A stretch of DNA of 64,000 nt from Hydrocarboniphaga sp. GTDB taxonomy: Bacteria > Pseudomonadota > Gammaproteobacteria > Nevskiales > Nevskiaceae. Each line of letters begins with the position of its first letter. The first letter of the stretch is position 1. Position numbers and translations under genes: made by a program. Below are positions 1 through 8,075 of the stretch, in pieces. The stretch covers positions 62,001-126,000 of the forward strand of contig NZ_JAQGNT010000022.1 in assembly GCF_028291725.1 (NCBI RefSeq), written 5' to 3'. The notes beneath the pieces are model-generated. The model saw nothing but the letters and a program-made list of their open reading frames with translations, had not been told where the DNA came from and made no database searches.

Positions 1-302
1 GCGGCGCAGCCGAACACGTTCGGTGCCCAGGAGCAGCGGCCGATGATCTCGTTCATCAGCGTCAGCTTGAGCTGGCCGTAACCGGGGCCGCCTAGCGAGG
101 GATCGAGATGGCAGGCCCACAGGCCCTGCTCGCGCACCCGCTGCTGTAGCGGCCGCAGAATTTTCAGCGCCCTGGTGTTCTTCTTGTCATAAGGCGCGCC
201 GGATTGAGGGAACAGCAGGTCGAGCGGCTCGACTTCCTCGCGGACGAACTGGTTCATCCAATCGAGCTTTTGCTGAAACTCCGGGTCGATGCTGAAATCC
301 AT
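1..302 (-). CDS. Acyl-CoA dehydrogenase, N-terminal part (cut by window edge)
   Basis: Only the first 100 residues are present; the gene runs off the left edge. The protein begins MDFSIDPEFQQKLDWM and contains GLWACHLDPSLGGPGYGQ, the pattern of the N-terminal helical domain of acyl-CoA dehydrogenases of the ACAD10/11 type. Such flavoproteins oxidise acyl-CoA thioesters to enoyl-CoA. The catalytic base and FAD-binding parts lie outside the window. The start is supported by AGGAG eight bases upstream. It sits 20 bases after the phosphotransferase-family gene on the same strand, a pairing common for this subfamily, so the two are probably one operon. Confidence 0.85.
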   Translation of the reverse strand, partial: MDFSIDPEFQQKLDWMNQFVREEVEPLDLLFPQSGAPYDKKNTRALKILRPLQQRVREQGLWACHLDPSLGGPGYGQLKLTLMNEIIGRCSWAPNVFGCA

Positions 303-322
303 GATGCTTACTCCTGTATCGA

Positions 323-1408
323 TCAGCCTGCAGTGATTTGTATGGCCTTGTTCATCAGCCACACCGCATAGGCGTGTACCGAGGCGCCGACGTTGGCCGG
401 CACCTGGCCGGTGAGCGATCGCGCGTAGGTGCCTTCGAGCAGGCAGGCCAGCTTGTAGCAGGCCAGTGCGAAGTACCACGGCATGGCGCTCATGTCGCGA
501 CCGCTGAGTTCGCCGTACAGGCCTACGAGTTCAGCGCGCGTGAGGAAGCCGTCCCAGGGACGCACCATCGGCTTCTTGCCTTCGGGATCGCCTTCCTCAT
601 ACCAGCTGCTCAGTATCCAGCCGAGATCCAGCAGCGGATCACCCAGCGACGCCAGTTCCCAGTCCAGGATTCCTGAGACGCGCGGTGCCTTTAGCGAGAA
701 CATCACGTTCGGAAACTGCAGGTCGCCGTGCACGATGCCGATGCGGCGGTCGCTCGGCAGCTTATCGGTCAGCCAACGGCCGACTTCATCGACATGCGGC
801 AGCGCGGCGGCTTCATAGCCGGGCGTTGCGCGATAGCCGTCGAGCTGTTTGCGCCAGCGCGATACCTGGCGCGAGTGCCAGTCGTCGGGCTTGCCGAGAT
901 CGGCCAGGCCCACGTCCTTGGGATCGACCGAGGCCAGCGATACTGCGGCGCGCACCAGGTCTTCGCCCATCGCGCGGCGCCAGGCCCGGTCGGTGGCGTA
1001 CTGGCCCGGCAGGTCGCCGCTCTGCGCGAAGCCTTCGAGCGGCTGCATCAGATAGAAGCAGGTGCCGATCACTGATTGATCGTCGCAGGACGCGATGAAG
1101 TGTGGATGCGGCACGGCAGTGCCGTCGAGTGCCTTGAGGATGCGCGCTTCGCGCAACATGGTCTCGTTGCTGCCCTCGCGCACATGTTTGGACGGCCGTC
1201 GCAGCACGAAGGATGCGTTGCCACGCTCCACCAGGAACACGGCATTCTGCAGGCCGCCCGCGAGCTTGCGCGCGCCGGTCACGGGGCCGGAGCCGGGGAT
1301 AGCCGCTGTCGTGCCCGCAGCTTTTCCCGCGATCCAATCGCTGAAACGTGTCCAGTCGATCAGGCCGCCGAAGTTGTCGAGTGCGGTGCTTTCCGCATCT
1401 GTAGACAT
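323..1408 (-). CDS. Phosphotransferase-family (APH-fold) protein, ACAD-associated
   Basis: A 361-residue kinase-like protein of the aminoglycoside phosphotransferase fold. The catalytic loop HGDLQFPN lies near residue 227 and the metal-binding DWE near residue 249. Members next to an acyl-CoA dehydrogenase resemble the kinase half of eukaryotic ACAD10/11, which phosphorylates hydroxyacyl groups before elimination, so a role in acyl-CoA catabolism fits better than drug resistance. The start at 1408 (MSTDAES) is preferred because GGAGG lies just before it; a longer frame opens at a TTG at 1423. The acyl-CoA dehydrogenase gene follows after 20 bases. Confidence 0.85.
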   Translation of the reverse strand: MSTDAESTALDNFGGLIDWTRFSDWIAGKAAGTTAAIPGSGPVTGARKLAGGLQNAVFLVERGNASFVLRRPSKHVREGSNETMLREARILKALDGTAVPHPHFIASCDDQSVIGTCFYLMQPLEGFAQSGDLPGQYATDRAWRRAMGEDLVRAAVSLASVDPKDVGLADLGKPDDWHSRQVSRWRKQLDGYRATPGYEAAALPHVDEVGRWLTDKLPSDRRIGIVHGDLQFPNVMFSLKAPRVSGILDWELASLGDPLLDLGWILSSWYEEGDPEGKKPMVRPWDGFLTRAELVGLYGELSGRDMSAMPWYFALACYKLACLLEGTYARSLTGQVPANVGASVHAYAVWLMNKAIQITAG

Positions 1409-1476
1409 TGAGTCCTCCATCAAGGCCGCGCCACGGTACTAGTTTCAGCGAGCGCCAAAGAGGTCCACAATGCACA

Positions 1477-1491
1477 ACAATGTCGAATTGT
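1477..1491. promoter_or_regulatory. Operator-like dyad in divergent intergenic region
   Basis: ACAAT and ATTGT face each other across GTCGA. The dyad lies between the minus-strand phosphotransferase/acyl-CoA dehydrogenase pair and the plus-strand AraC gene, where a site could serve either direction. No promoter hexamers were clear. Only the symmetry is seen; function is inferred. Confidence 0.3.
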
Positions 1492-1604
1492 AGACGCGGC
1501 AGATGAATCGGGACGCAGCAGCACCTGCAAGCTGACCAGTCCGGAAAGGCGATATTATGCCCAGACAGGTCATAAGGCCGGCTGAGCAGGAGGAGACAAC
1601 GGTG

Positions 1605-2477
1605 ATGGCACAGCAGCAGTCCGCCCGGATGACGATCGACGCCGAAATTCGCGTGCCGCTGGCGACGGCGCAGCTGGTGCGTTTTGATGTCTATGGTCCG
1701 ATTGCCGGCGTTCTGAATTCGATGGACGACTACCGCGTCGACCTCGCTCTCACGCCGCGGCCGAGCAATGCGAGAGCCTGTTACAACAGCCGCTGGAGTC
1801 CGCACCGCTTCGAGCGTCTCGGCAAGGTTTACATCGTGCCGCCGCACGAAACCGTGCAGGCCTGCAGCGACGGCAGCTCCTCGCAGATGTCGATCCTGTG
1901 CCATATCAAGCCGGAGGCGATGCCGGCCGAGATGCAGTGGACGGATCGCCGTCTCGAGGCCAGCCTCGATGTTCGCGATTCCAACGTCCGCGGATTGCTA
2001 TTGCGGCTGGCGCACGAGATGCGCCACCCCGGTTTTGCCAGTGAGATGCTGGTGGAACTCATCGTGGCCCAGTTGGGGATCGACCTCGCGCGCTATTGCA
2101 CGCGCGTCCACGATGTTCCGGTCAGCGGCGGGCTCTCGCCCTGGCGCCTGCGGCTGATCGACGAGCGCCTGCGCGAAGTACAGGCTGCACCGACGCTCAA
2201 CGAACTGGCGGGCCTGTGCAAGCTCTCGGTGCGGCAGCTGACGCGGGGCTTCAGCGCCAGCCGCGGCTGCTCCATCGGCAGCTACGTCGCCAACGCCCGT
2301 ATCGATCACGCCAAGCGCATGCTTCTGTGCGACGAAAGCGTCAAGGCGATTTCCTACTCGCTGGGCTTCTCGTCGCCGTCGGGCTTCTGCTACGCCTTCC
2401 GTCGCGCCACCGGGGTGACGCCGCGCGAGTTCAGGCAGCGTGTTCCGCGCGCTCCCGCGGTAGCCGTCTGCGCCTGA
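1605..2477 (+). CDS. AraC-family transcriptional regulator
   Basis: A 290-residue regulator. The last 100 residues carry the double helix-turn-helix of the AraC/XylS family, including LNELAGLCKLSVRQLTRGF and the second-helix signature SLGFSSPSGFCYAFRRATG followed by TPREFRQ. The N-terminal 180 residues would bind an effector or dimerise; no ligand can be named. The start at 1605 is chosen because AGGAGGA sits about 10 bases upstream; a longer frame opens at 1557. It is divergent from the phosphotransferase gene and upstream of an SDR and the aldehyde dehydrogenase operon, any of which it may control. Confidence 0.9.
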   Translation: MAQQQSARMTIDAEIRVPLATAQLVRFDVYGPIAGVLNSMDDYRVDLALTPRPSNARACYNSRWSPHRFERLGKVYIVPPHETVQACSDGSSSQMSILCHIKPEAMPAEMQWTDRRLEASLDVRDSNVRGLLLRLAHEMRHPGFASEMLVELIVAQLGIDLARYCTRVHDVPVSGGLSPWRLRLIDERLREVQAAPTLNELAGLCKLSVRQLTRGFSASRGCSIGSYVANARIDHAKRMLLCDESVKAISYSLGFSSPSGFCYAFRRATGVTPREFRQRVPRAPAVAVCA

Positions 2478-2742
2478 TCGCGGTCCGGGCTGTCATCGAG
2501 CCCTGGTCCGCAAGCAGGTATCGATGTCGCGGACGGCCGATTCGATGTCGAACCGGCGCCAGCATTTTCGAAAAGAGACGGTGTCGTTGGGAAGCGGCTG
2601 TCTGCCGACACTGCGGCCGGTGTTCGCAACCGAAACTCTTTGCCAGGCGTGCCCGGTGTCCACCAGCATCGCGCTGGGCAGCGGCAGGGCTCGCCGCGCC
2701 CGAGCCTCGGGCCCGCAACCGGAATTCATCTAGGAGTCTCAA

Positions 2743-3504
2743 ATGAGCAAGCGCTTTACCGATCGCCTCGTCCTCGTCACCGGTGCCGGAGGAGGGCTGG
2801 GCCGCGCCTTTGCTCAACGGTTTGCGTCAGAAGGTGCGTCCCTGATCCTGACCGATGTCGACGTACCGCTACTGGAGGAAACGGCCGCGCTGCTGCGAGC
2901 GCAGGGAACTGTCTGCTCCACGCATAAATTCGATCTGGCGTCCGAGAGCGAGACGCTGCAGTTCGCAGCGGAGATCTGCAGCCAGCATCCGCGGCTCGAC
3001 GTGCTGATCAACAACGCTGGTCTCGCCTATGGCGAAATCTCGCATTCCTTCGCGGCGCTGAGCCAGCAGAAGTGGCTGCGCTATTTCGCGATCAATTCGA
3101 TCGCGCCGCTGATCCTGGCCCAGGCGCTGCGTCCCTCGCTGGCTGAGGCCAAGGGTGTTGTGCTCAACGTATCGTCGATGGCGGCCTTCATGCCTGCGAC
3201 GGCCTATGGCGTTACCAAGTCAAGCTTGAACGCGATGACCTACGGTATGGCGAATACCTTCGGCGCCGACGGCATCCGCGTCAATGCGATCGCCCCGGGC
3301 CTGATGGAGACGCCCGCCTCGACGGCGCAGTTGCCGCCCGGCACCCATGAGCGCATCCAGAGCCAGCAGGCCTTGAAGCTGCATGGCACCGCCGAGGACA
3401 TCTCGGCGCTGGCAGCCTTCCTTGCATCGGACGATGCACGCTTCATCACTGCCGAAATCATGAGCTGCGACGCCGGCAACCGGCTCAGAGGCTGGCGCTC
3501 CTAG
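2743..3504 (+). CDS. Short-chain dehydrogenase/reductase (SDR)
   Basis: A 253-residue classical SDR, the usual family length. It shows the NAD(P) motif TGAGGGLG near residue 14, NNAG near residue 90, and a catalytic Ser with YGVTK (Tyr and Lys) near residue 152. RVNAIAPGLMETP is the usual substrate-loop region. TAGGAG precedes the ATG. Such enzymes interconvert alcohols and ketones; the substrate is not evident. It stands alone between the AraC gene and the aldehyde dehydrogenase operon and ends in a hairpin. Confidence 0.92.
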   Translation: MSKRFTDRLVLVTGAGGGLGRAFAQRFASEGASLILTDVDVPLLEETAALLRAQGTVCSTHKFDLASESETLQFAAEICSQHPRLDVLINNAGLAYGEISHSFAALSQQKWLRYFAINSIAPLILAQALRPSLAEAKGVVLNVSSMAAFMPATAYGVTKSSLNAMTYGMANTFGADGIRVNAIAPGLMETPASTAQLPPGTHERIQSQQALKLHGTAEDISALAAFLASDDARFITAEIMSCDAGNRLRGWRS

Positions 3505-3523
3505 GGCTGATCCTGATCAGCCC
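3504..3523 (+). terminator. Hairpin at the end of the SDR gene
   Basis: GGGCTGATC and GATCAGCCC form a perfect 9-bp stem with a 2-base centre, starting on the last base of the SDR stop codon. There is no T-run, so termination is likely but not proven; it could also be a protein-binding palindrome. Confidence 0.45.
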
Positions 3524-3786
3524 CGGCCAGGTCGCCTGGGAATGGTCAGAGGCCTGGCGCAGGCTCTGGACGCCGATCGTCGCGCAGGCTCGCCTCGGCG
3601 ACATGGCCGAAGCCGGGCACCTCTGGTGGCAGCCTTGAAGACTTCCGGCTGATCGCCGATCTCATCGGGGCGAGCGCTGGCGACATCGAGCGTATCGATG
3701 ATCCGGCGGCAGCACATCTGCTGCATCTGGAGGCTCCGCCGCGATGCGCGGCCGCAATCCCGACTTTCCTGGGCAACGCACAATAA
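3505..3786 (+). other. Gene-free stretch with possible gene remnant
   Basis: No intact gene is visible here. Two adjoining plus-strand frames read like ordinary protein: one (about 3507-3636) gives WSEAWRRLWTPIVAQARLGD and ends AEAGHLWWQP, and the next frame (about 3628-3786) gives LEDFRLIADLIGASAGDIER and ends IPTFLGNAQ before a stop. The switch between frames near 3630 suggests the decayed C-terminus of a gene, perhaps a hydrolase, with one frameshift. No family was recognised, and chance coding in GC-rich DNA is possible. Confidence 0.25.
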
Positions 3787-3799
3787 TGTGCATATTATT
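3782..3799. promoter_or_regulatory. Operator-like palindrome upstream of the aldehyde dehydrogenase operon
   Basis: AATAAT and ATTATT flank GTGCAT in an unusually AT-rich island of otherwise GC-rich DNA. It lies about 190 bases before the aldehyde dehydrogenase start and 37 bases before a TTGACA hexamer, a plausible activator or repressor position. Which regulator would bind is unknown. Confidence 0.35.
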
Positions 3800-3835
3800 T
3801 GCTGTATATGGGCATGGTTTGGCCGAAATTCCAGC

Positions 3836-3862
3836 TTGACATGGCAAAAAGAGGCATACTAA
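3836..3862 (+). promoter_or_regulatory. Candidate sigma70 promoter for the 3989-8861 operon
   Basis: A perfect -35 hexamer TTGACA (3836-3841) is followed after 15 bases by TACTAA (3857-3862). The spacer is shorter than the optimal 17, so the promoter may be weak or activator-dependent. It is correctly oriented and about 130 bases upstream of the aldehyde dehydrogenase start. Confidence 0.35.
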
Positions 3863-3988
3863 CCTAGCGTACGATCGCCGCTGCGGACTGGAGAGTTCCG
3901 TTCGCGGCGTTCCTCCCAGGTCCACTGCGCAGTGCGATCCCATCACACAGAAGGGCAGGGTACCGATCTGCCTCCGGAGCCCATCAGC

Positions 3989-5482
3989 ATGAGCTTTCAG
4001 GCACCCAACCGGGACATTCTTCCGCGGCGGCCGGTCATCATCGGCGACCAGCTGAAGCAGCGCGGCTCCGGCCAGCTGCAGACGCATGTGTATCCCGCGA
4101 CCGGCCAGGCCACCTGCGAGATCACGATGGCAGGGCCGCAGGATGTTGACGAGGCGGTGAAGGCCGCACGCGCCGCCTTCCCGGCCTGGCGCGCGCTGCC
4201 GGGCGACAAGCGCCGCGACCTGATGCTGAAGCTGGCCTCGCTGATCGAGCAGAACCTCCAGCCGCTGGCCGAGCTGCTGACGATCGAGAACGGTGCGCCG
4301 ATGATCGCCGGCCCGTTCATGGTCATGGATGCGGTGCAGAAATTCCGCTACTACGGCGGCTGGGCGGACAAGATCCAGGGCCAGACCATCGCCACCTGGG
4401 GCAGCCCTTCACACAACTACGTTGTCTACGAGCCCTACGGTGTGATCGGCGCGATCGTGCCGTGGAACGGCCCGCTGTACGCGGCGACCATGGTGCTCGC
4501 GCCGGCGCTGGCGGCCGGCAATTGCGTGGTGGTCAAGTCGCCGGAGCTCGCGCCTTTTTCGGTGATGCGCCTGGGCGAGTTGTTCCTCGAAGCCGGCTTC
4601 CCGCCCGGCGTGGTCAACACACTGGTCGGCGGGCCGGATGTCGGCGAGGCCATCGTCAGCCACAAGGGTGTCGACAAGGTTCAGTTCGTCGGCAGCGGCG
4701 CCACCGCGAAGAAAGTGCTGCGCAGCGCGTCCGAGAGCCTGAAGCCCTGCGGCCTGGAACTCGGCGGCAAATCGGCAGTGCTGGTGTTCGCCGACGCGGA
4801 TCTGCAGCAGGCTGCGCGTCGCGGTCTGTCCGGCGCCATCAGCGCGAGCGGCCAGGGCTGTGTCAACGGTACGCGCCTGCTGGTCGAGCGGCCGATCTAC
4901 GAACAGTACCTGCAGATGCTGGCCGGCGTCGCGCCGCACATCAAGGTCGGCGATCCCTACGACAAGAGCACGATCATGGGCCCGATCATCACCGAGGCCG
5001 CGGTTACACGTATTCTCGGCGTGGTCGAGACCGCGAAGCAGGAAGGTGGGCGCGTGCTGGTGGGCGGTGGTCGCCTGGGTGGCGACTATGCTTCCGGCTA
5101 CTACCTGCCGATCACGCTGATCGCCGATGTAAAAAGCGACAGCTCGCTGGCGCAGAACGAGGTGTTCGGCCCGGTGCTGGCGGTGACGCCGTTCGACAGC
5201 GAGGACGAGGCCATCGCACTTGCCAACGCTTCCGACTATGGCCTTGGTGCCTACGTCCACACCGAGAACCTGCGGCGCGCGCATTACCTGGCCAGCCAGA
5301 TGCAGGCCGGCCTGGTGCAGGTCAACGGTTCCGGCGAAGGCATGCAGCCCAACCTGCCGTTCGGAGGCATGAAGCACAGCGGCCACGGACGCCTCGGCGG
5401 CGAGCAGGGGCTGCATGAATTCCTGCAAGTGAAGAACGTGTGGATGGGCATTGCCAGGCAGCCGCCGCAGGCCGCCAAATGA
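3989..5482 (+). CDS. Aldehyde dehydrogenase (NAD(P)-dependent)
   Basis: A 497-residue member of the aldehyde dehydrogenase superfamily, full family length. Landmarks are the oxyanion-hole Asn in VPWNGPL (about 160), the catalytic Glu in LELGGK (257), the nucleophile Cys in GQGCVNGTRL (291), and the cofactor region VVKSPELAPFS. It oxidises an aldehyde to a carboxylate in the cytoplasm. The start at 3989 is preferred (CGGAG upstream); an in-frame GTG at 3932 would add 19 poorly conserved residues. Its stop overlaps the next start (ATGA), so the two are translationally coupled. It opens a five-gene plus-strand operon. Confidence 0.95.
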   Translation: MSFQAPNRDILPRRPVIIGDQLKQRGSGQLQTHVYPATGQATCEITMAGPQDVDEAVKAARAAFPAWRALPGDKRRDLMLKLASLIEQNLQPLAELLTIENGAPMIAGPFMVMDAVQKFRYYGGWADKIQGQTIATWGSPSHNYVVYEPYGVIGAIVPWNGPLYAATMVLAPALAAGNCVVVKSPELAPFSVMRLGELFLEAGFPPGVVNTLVGGPDVGEAIVSHKGVDKVQFVGSGATAKKVLRSASESLKPCGLELGGKSAVLVFADADLQQAARRGLSGAISASGQGCVNGTRLLVERPIYEQYLQMLAGVAPHIKVGDPYDKSTIMGPIITEAAVTRILGVVETAKQEGGRVLVGGGRLGGDYASGYYLPITLIADVKSDSSLAQNEVFGPVLAVTPFDSEDEAIALANASDYGLGAYVHTENLRRAHYLASQMQAGLVQVNGSGEGMQPNLPFGGMKHSGHGRLGGEQGLHEFLQVKNVWMGIARQPPQAAK

Positions 5483-6261
5483 GCCTGCTCGACCCAGCGG
5501 AACGCAGGCGCACCGGCATTCGCAACCAGGCCGAGCTGCTGGCCGCGGCGGCGCCCGAACCGCACACGCTGCTCGATGCGTCATGGCGCGATTTCATCTT
5601 CGCGGAAGTGTGGTCACGGCCTCAGCTGGATCGCCGCTCGCGCTACCTCATTTCGATGTCGGGCTCCGCGCGCTCGCAGGACACGCAGGCGCTCGACGGC
5701 TATGTGCGCGGTGCGCTGAGCGGCGGCGAGCTGAGCCTGGCGGAACTGCGCGAGGCCGCGCTGCACGTCGCCGTGTACTCCGGCTGGTCGGTCGGCGGCT
5801 GCCTGGATGCTGCTATCACGCGCGTTGCGGCTGCCATGGGCCTGCCGCCGGCGCCGATCCCGCCGATTCGCGCCGAGCCCTGGGACCCGCAAGCCCGCAT
5901 CGCGGACGGCGCCGCCGGCTTCAAGAACGTCATGGTATTCGGCGGTCCGCCGCCGGCGACTGCGTATTTCGAAGCGGGAATCCTCAACTTCGTATTCGGC
6001 GAAATGTGGATGCGGACGGGCCTGGATCAGCGCTCGCGACGCTGGCTGACACTGGTCGGTGTCTCCGATTCAGCGGCCAGCATTCCGATCCGTTCGCACG
6101 TCCATGCGGCGATGGCGAGCGGCAACACCAACCGCGCCGAGATGAACGAGTTCGTGCTGCAGTACGCGATTCACGCCGGCTGGCCGAAGGCCTCGGTGGT
6201 GCAGGGCGCTGTGCTGGAACAGGCCGCCCGCGTGGAAAAGGGCCTGCCTTTCGAGGCCTGA
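5479..6261 (+). CDS. Carboxymuconolactone decarboxylase-family protein, two-domain
   Basis: A 260-residue protein built from two related halves. Each has the helical pattern of the CMD/AhpD family: FAEVWSRPQLDRRSRYLISM with LHVAVYSGWS in the first, FGEMWMRTGLDQRSRRWLTL with LQYAIHAGWP in the second. No CxxC redox pair is seen, which argues against an AhpD-type peroxidase and for a decarboxylase, lactonase-like or unknown role in ring-derived acid breakdown. Translation is coupled to the aldehyde dehydrogenase by an ATGA overlap. The tandem fusion is known in the family; the substrate is unknown. Confidence 0.85.
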   Translation: MSLLDPAERRRTGIRNQAELLAAAAPEPHTLLDASWRDFIFAEVWSRPQLDRRSRYLISMSGSARSQDTQALDGYVRGALSGGELSLAELREAALHVAVYSGWSVGGCLDAAITRVAAAMGLPPAPIPPIRAEPWDPQARIADGAAGFKNVMVFGGPPPATAYFEAGILNFVFGEMWMRTGLDQRSRRWLTLVGVSDSAASIPIRSHVHAAMASGNTNRAEMNEFVLQYAIHAGWPKASVVQGAVLEQAARVEKGLPFEA

Positions 6262-6283
6262 TCCCAGCTGTCTCCGCAAGGCT

Positions 6284-6363
6284 GTCATTCCCGCGAAGGC
6301 GGGAATCCAGTGACGGATAGCGCGGTACTTGAAGCTCTGGATTCCCGCCTTCGCGGGAATGAC
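6284..6363. repeat. Palindromic repeat element, copy 1 (27-bp inverted arms)
   Basis: Two perfectly complementary 27-base arms (6284-6310 and 6337-6363), beginning GTCATTCCCGCGAAGGCGGG, enclose 26 unrelated bases. Each arm contains its own small palindrome, CCCGC/GCGGG around GAAG. The same arms recur at 19070-19149 with a different spacer. It sits within the operon between the CMD-family gene and the next SDR. This looks like a REP/MITE-like dispersed intergenic element; no coding potential. Confidence 0.85.
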
Positions 6364-6398
6364 AAACCAAGAAGGTCGCAACCGATGGGAGAGCAAAC

Positions 6399-7157
6399 TT
6401 GAACGCAAGCAACATGAGCGGCAAATCCGCAGTCGTCACCGGCGCCGCATCGGGCCTGGGCCGCGCCACCGCGCTGAAACTGGCGCATGCCGGTGCCGAT
6501 GTCTGCATCGTCGATCTGAACGCGGCCGGACTCGAAGAGACGGCCACGCAGCTGCGTGCGCTCGGTGTGCGTGTGCTGGTGCATGCCGCCGACCTGTCGC
6601 TGCGCGACAACTGCGCGCCGGTGATCGCCGCCGCGGCGGCCGAATTCGGCCGGCTCGATGCGCTGTGCAACGTTGCCGGCATCATCGTCATGTGCAACGC
6701 GCACGAGATGCGCGCGGTGGACTACGAGAAGACCATCGCGGTCAATCTGAACGCACCGTTTTTCCTGATTCAGGCGGCGATTCCGCATCTGCTCGACGTC
6801 AACGGTGCGGTGGTCAACGTCACCTCATCCGCAGCCTTCGTCGGCGAAGCCTACGCGGTGGCCTATTGTGCGAGCAAGGCCGGCCTCACGCACATGACCA
6901 AGGCGCTGGCCATGGAATACGTGAACCAGCCGATCCGCTTCAACGCGGTGGCACCGGGCGGCATGATGACCAACATCGCCGCCAATCTGAAGATGCCGGA
7001 AGGGGTCGATTACACGCTGATCAAGCGCTATTCCGGCCTGCGCGGCCTGGTCGAGGTCGATGAGGTCGCCGACATGATCGCCTTCCTCGCATCCGACGCG
7101 GCGCATGGCTATCACGGCGCCTGTATTTCCATCGACAAGGGCATCACGGCGGGCTGA
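6399..7157 (+). CDS. Short-chain dehydrogenase/reductase (SDR)
   Basis: A 252-residue classical SDR: NAD(P) motif TGAASGLG, DLNAAG after beta-2 suggesting NAD preference, NVAGI in place of NNAG, catalytic Ser and YCASK (Tyr, Lys), then RFNAVAPGGMMT. GGGAGAG lies five bases before a TTG at 6399 and 20 before an ATG at 6414, so the TTG is the better-placed start, with the ATG as alternative. The next gene may begin at an ATG overlapping its TGA. It probably oxidises a hydroxy intermediate in the same pathway as the aldehyde dehydrogenase. Confidence 0.9.
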   Translation: MNASNMSGKSAVVTGAASGLGRATALKLAHAGADVCIVDLNAAGLEETATQLRALGVRVLVHAADLSLRDNCAPVIAAAAAEFGRLDALCNVAGIIVMCNAHEMRAVDYEKTIAVNLNAPFFLIQAAIPHLLDVNGAVVNVTSSAAFVGEAYAVAYCASKAGLTHMTKALAMEYVNQPIRFNAVAPGGMMTNIAANLKMPEGVDYTLIKRYSGLRGLVEVDEVADMIAFLASDAAHGYHGACISIDKGITAG

Positions 7158-7201
7158 TGAGCGATCGCGAACGCAAGCAGGAACGCAAGCAGGAACGCAG
7201 C

Positions 7202-7999
7202 ATGAAATGTGGATTCATCGGTCTGGGCAGCCAAGGCGGGTCGATGGCGCGCCGCATGATCGATGCGGGTTATCCGGTCACGCTGTGGGCGCGGCGCCCC
7301 GAGTCGCTGCAGCCTTACGCCGACACGTCTGCAAAGACCGCGGCGAGCATCGCCGAACTTGGCGCGCAGGCCGAGCACGTCGGCATCTGCGTGGTCGATG
7401 ATGCCGGGGTTCAGCAGGTCTGCGATGAGCTGATTCCGGCGATGCAGCCGGGCGGGTGCATCGTGATCCATTCCACCGTGCATCCGCAGCGGTGCATCAA
7501 GCTCGCGGAGCAGGCTGCCGCACGCGGCCTGGCGCTGATCGACGCGCCCGTGAGCGGCGGTGGCGGCGGCGCCGCGGCCGGCACGCTGACGGTGATGGTC
7601 GGCGGCGACAAGGCCGCGGTGGAAGCGGCGCGGCCGGTGTTCGAAACCTTCGCCGGCCTGATCGTGCACCTGGGTGGAGTCGGCGCCGGCCAGATCGCCA
7701 AGCTGGTCAACAACGCGATGATGGCAGCGAATCTCGCCGTCGCGCATTTCGGGCTCGCCGCCGGCACCACGCTGGGCGTGGATCGCAAGGAGCTGGCCGA
7801 ACTGATCAAGGTCAGTAGCGGCCGCAGCTACGGCTTCGAGGTCTACGCCAGGCTGCCGACGCCTTCCGCTTTCGCGCACGGCGCCAAGCTGCTCGCCAAG
7901 GACCTTCGCCTGCTCGGCGAAACCATGGGTGACGATCCCTCGTTCAAGGCTTTCCGCGATCTCACTATGCCGGTGCTCGAGCTCGCACTCAAGCCGTAA
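7202..7999 (+). CDS. 3-Hydroxyisobutyrate dehydrogenase-family NAD(P) oxidoreductase
   Basis: A 265-residue beta-hydroxyacid dehydrogenase. It shows the N-terminal dinucleotide motif GFIGLGSQGGSMARR, the substrate motif DAPVSGGGGGAAAGTLTVM and the catalytic-Lys segment GQIAKLVNN. The family oxidises 3-hydroxyacids to semialdehydes, or reduces them; an aldehyde dehydrogenase in the same operon is a natural partner. The start at 7202 fits the family N-terminus and has AGGAA upstream. An in-frame ATG at 7157, overlapping the previous stop, would add a 15-residue charged leader encoded by a 12-base tandem repeat. Confidence 0.88.
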   Translation: MKCGFIGLGSQGGSMARRMIDAGYPVTLWARRPESLQPYADTSAKTAASIAELGAQAEHVGICVVDDAGVQQVCDELIPAMQPGGCIVIHSTVHPQRCIKLAEQAAARGLALIDAPVSGGGGGAAAGTLTVMVGGDKAAVEAARPVFETFAGLIVHLGGVGAGQIAKLVNNAMMAANLAVAHFGLAAGTTLGVDRKELAELIKVSSGRSYGFEVYARLPTPSAFAHGAKLLAKDLRLLGETMGDDPSFKAFRDLTMPVLELALKP

Positions 8000-8075
8000 A
8001 ACGCAGGCGCCAGTTGCGCAAGCCCATCAATCCAAAATCAGCAGACGCCGCCGCTGCGGCATTCAGGAGCAAGGC

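Noticed and set aside
323-1408. Aminoglycoside resistance gene
   Set aside because: The APH fold is present, but the neighbour is an ACAD10/11-type acyl-CoA dehydrogenase, which fits the catabolic phosphotransferase group.
6284-6363. Insertion sequence ends
   Set aside because: The 27-bp arms enclose only 26 bases with no transposase and no flanking target duplication was evident, so a REP/MITE-like repeat is the better call.
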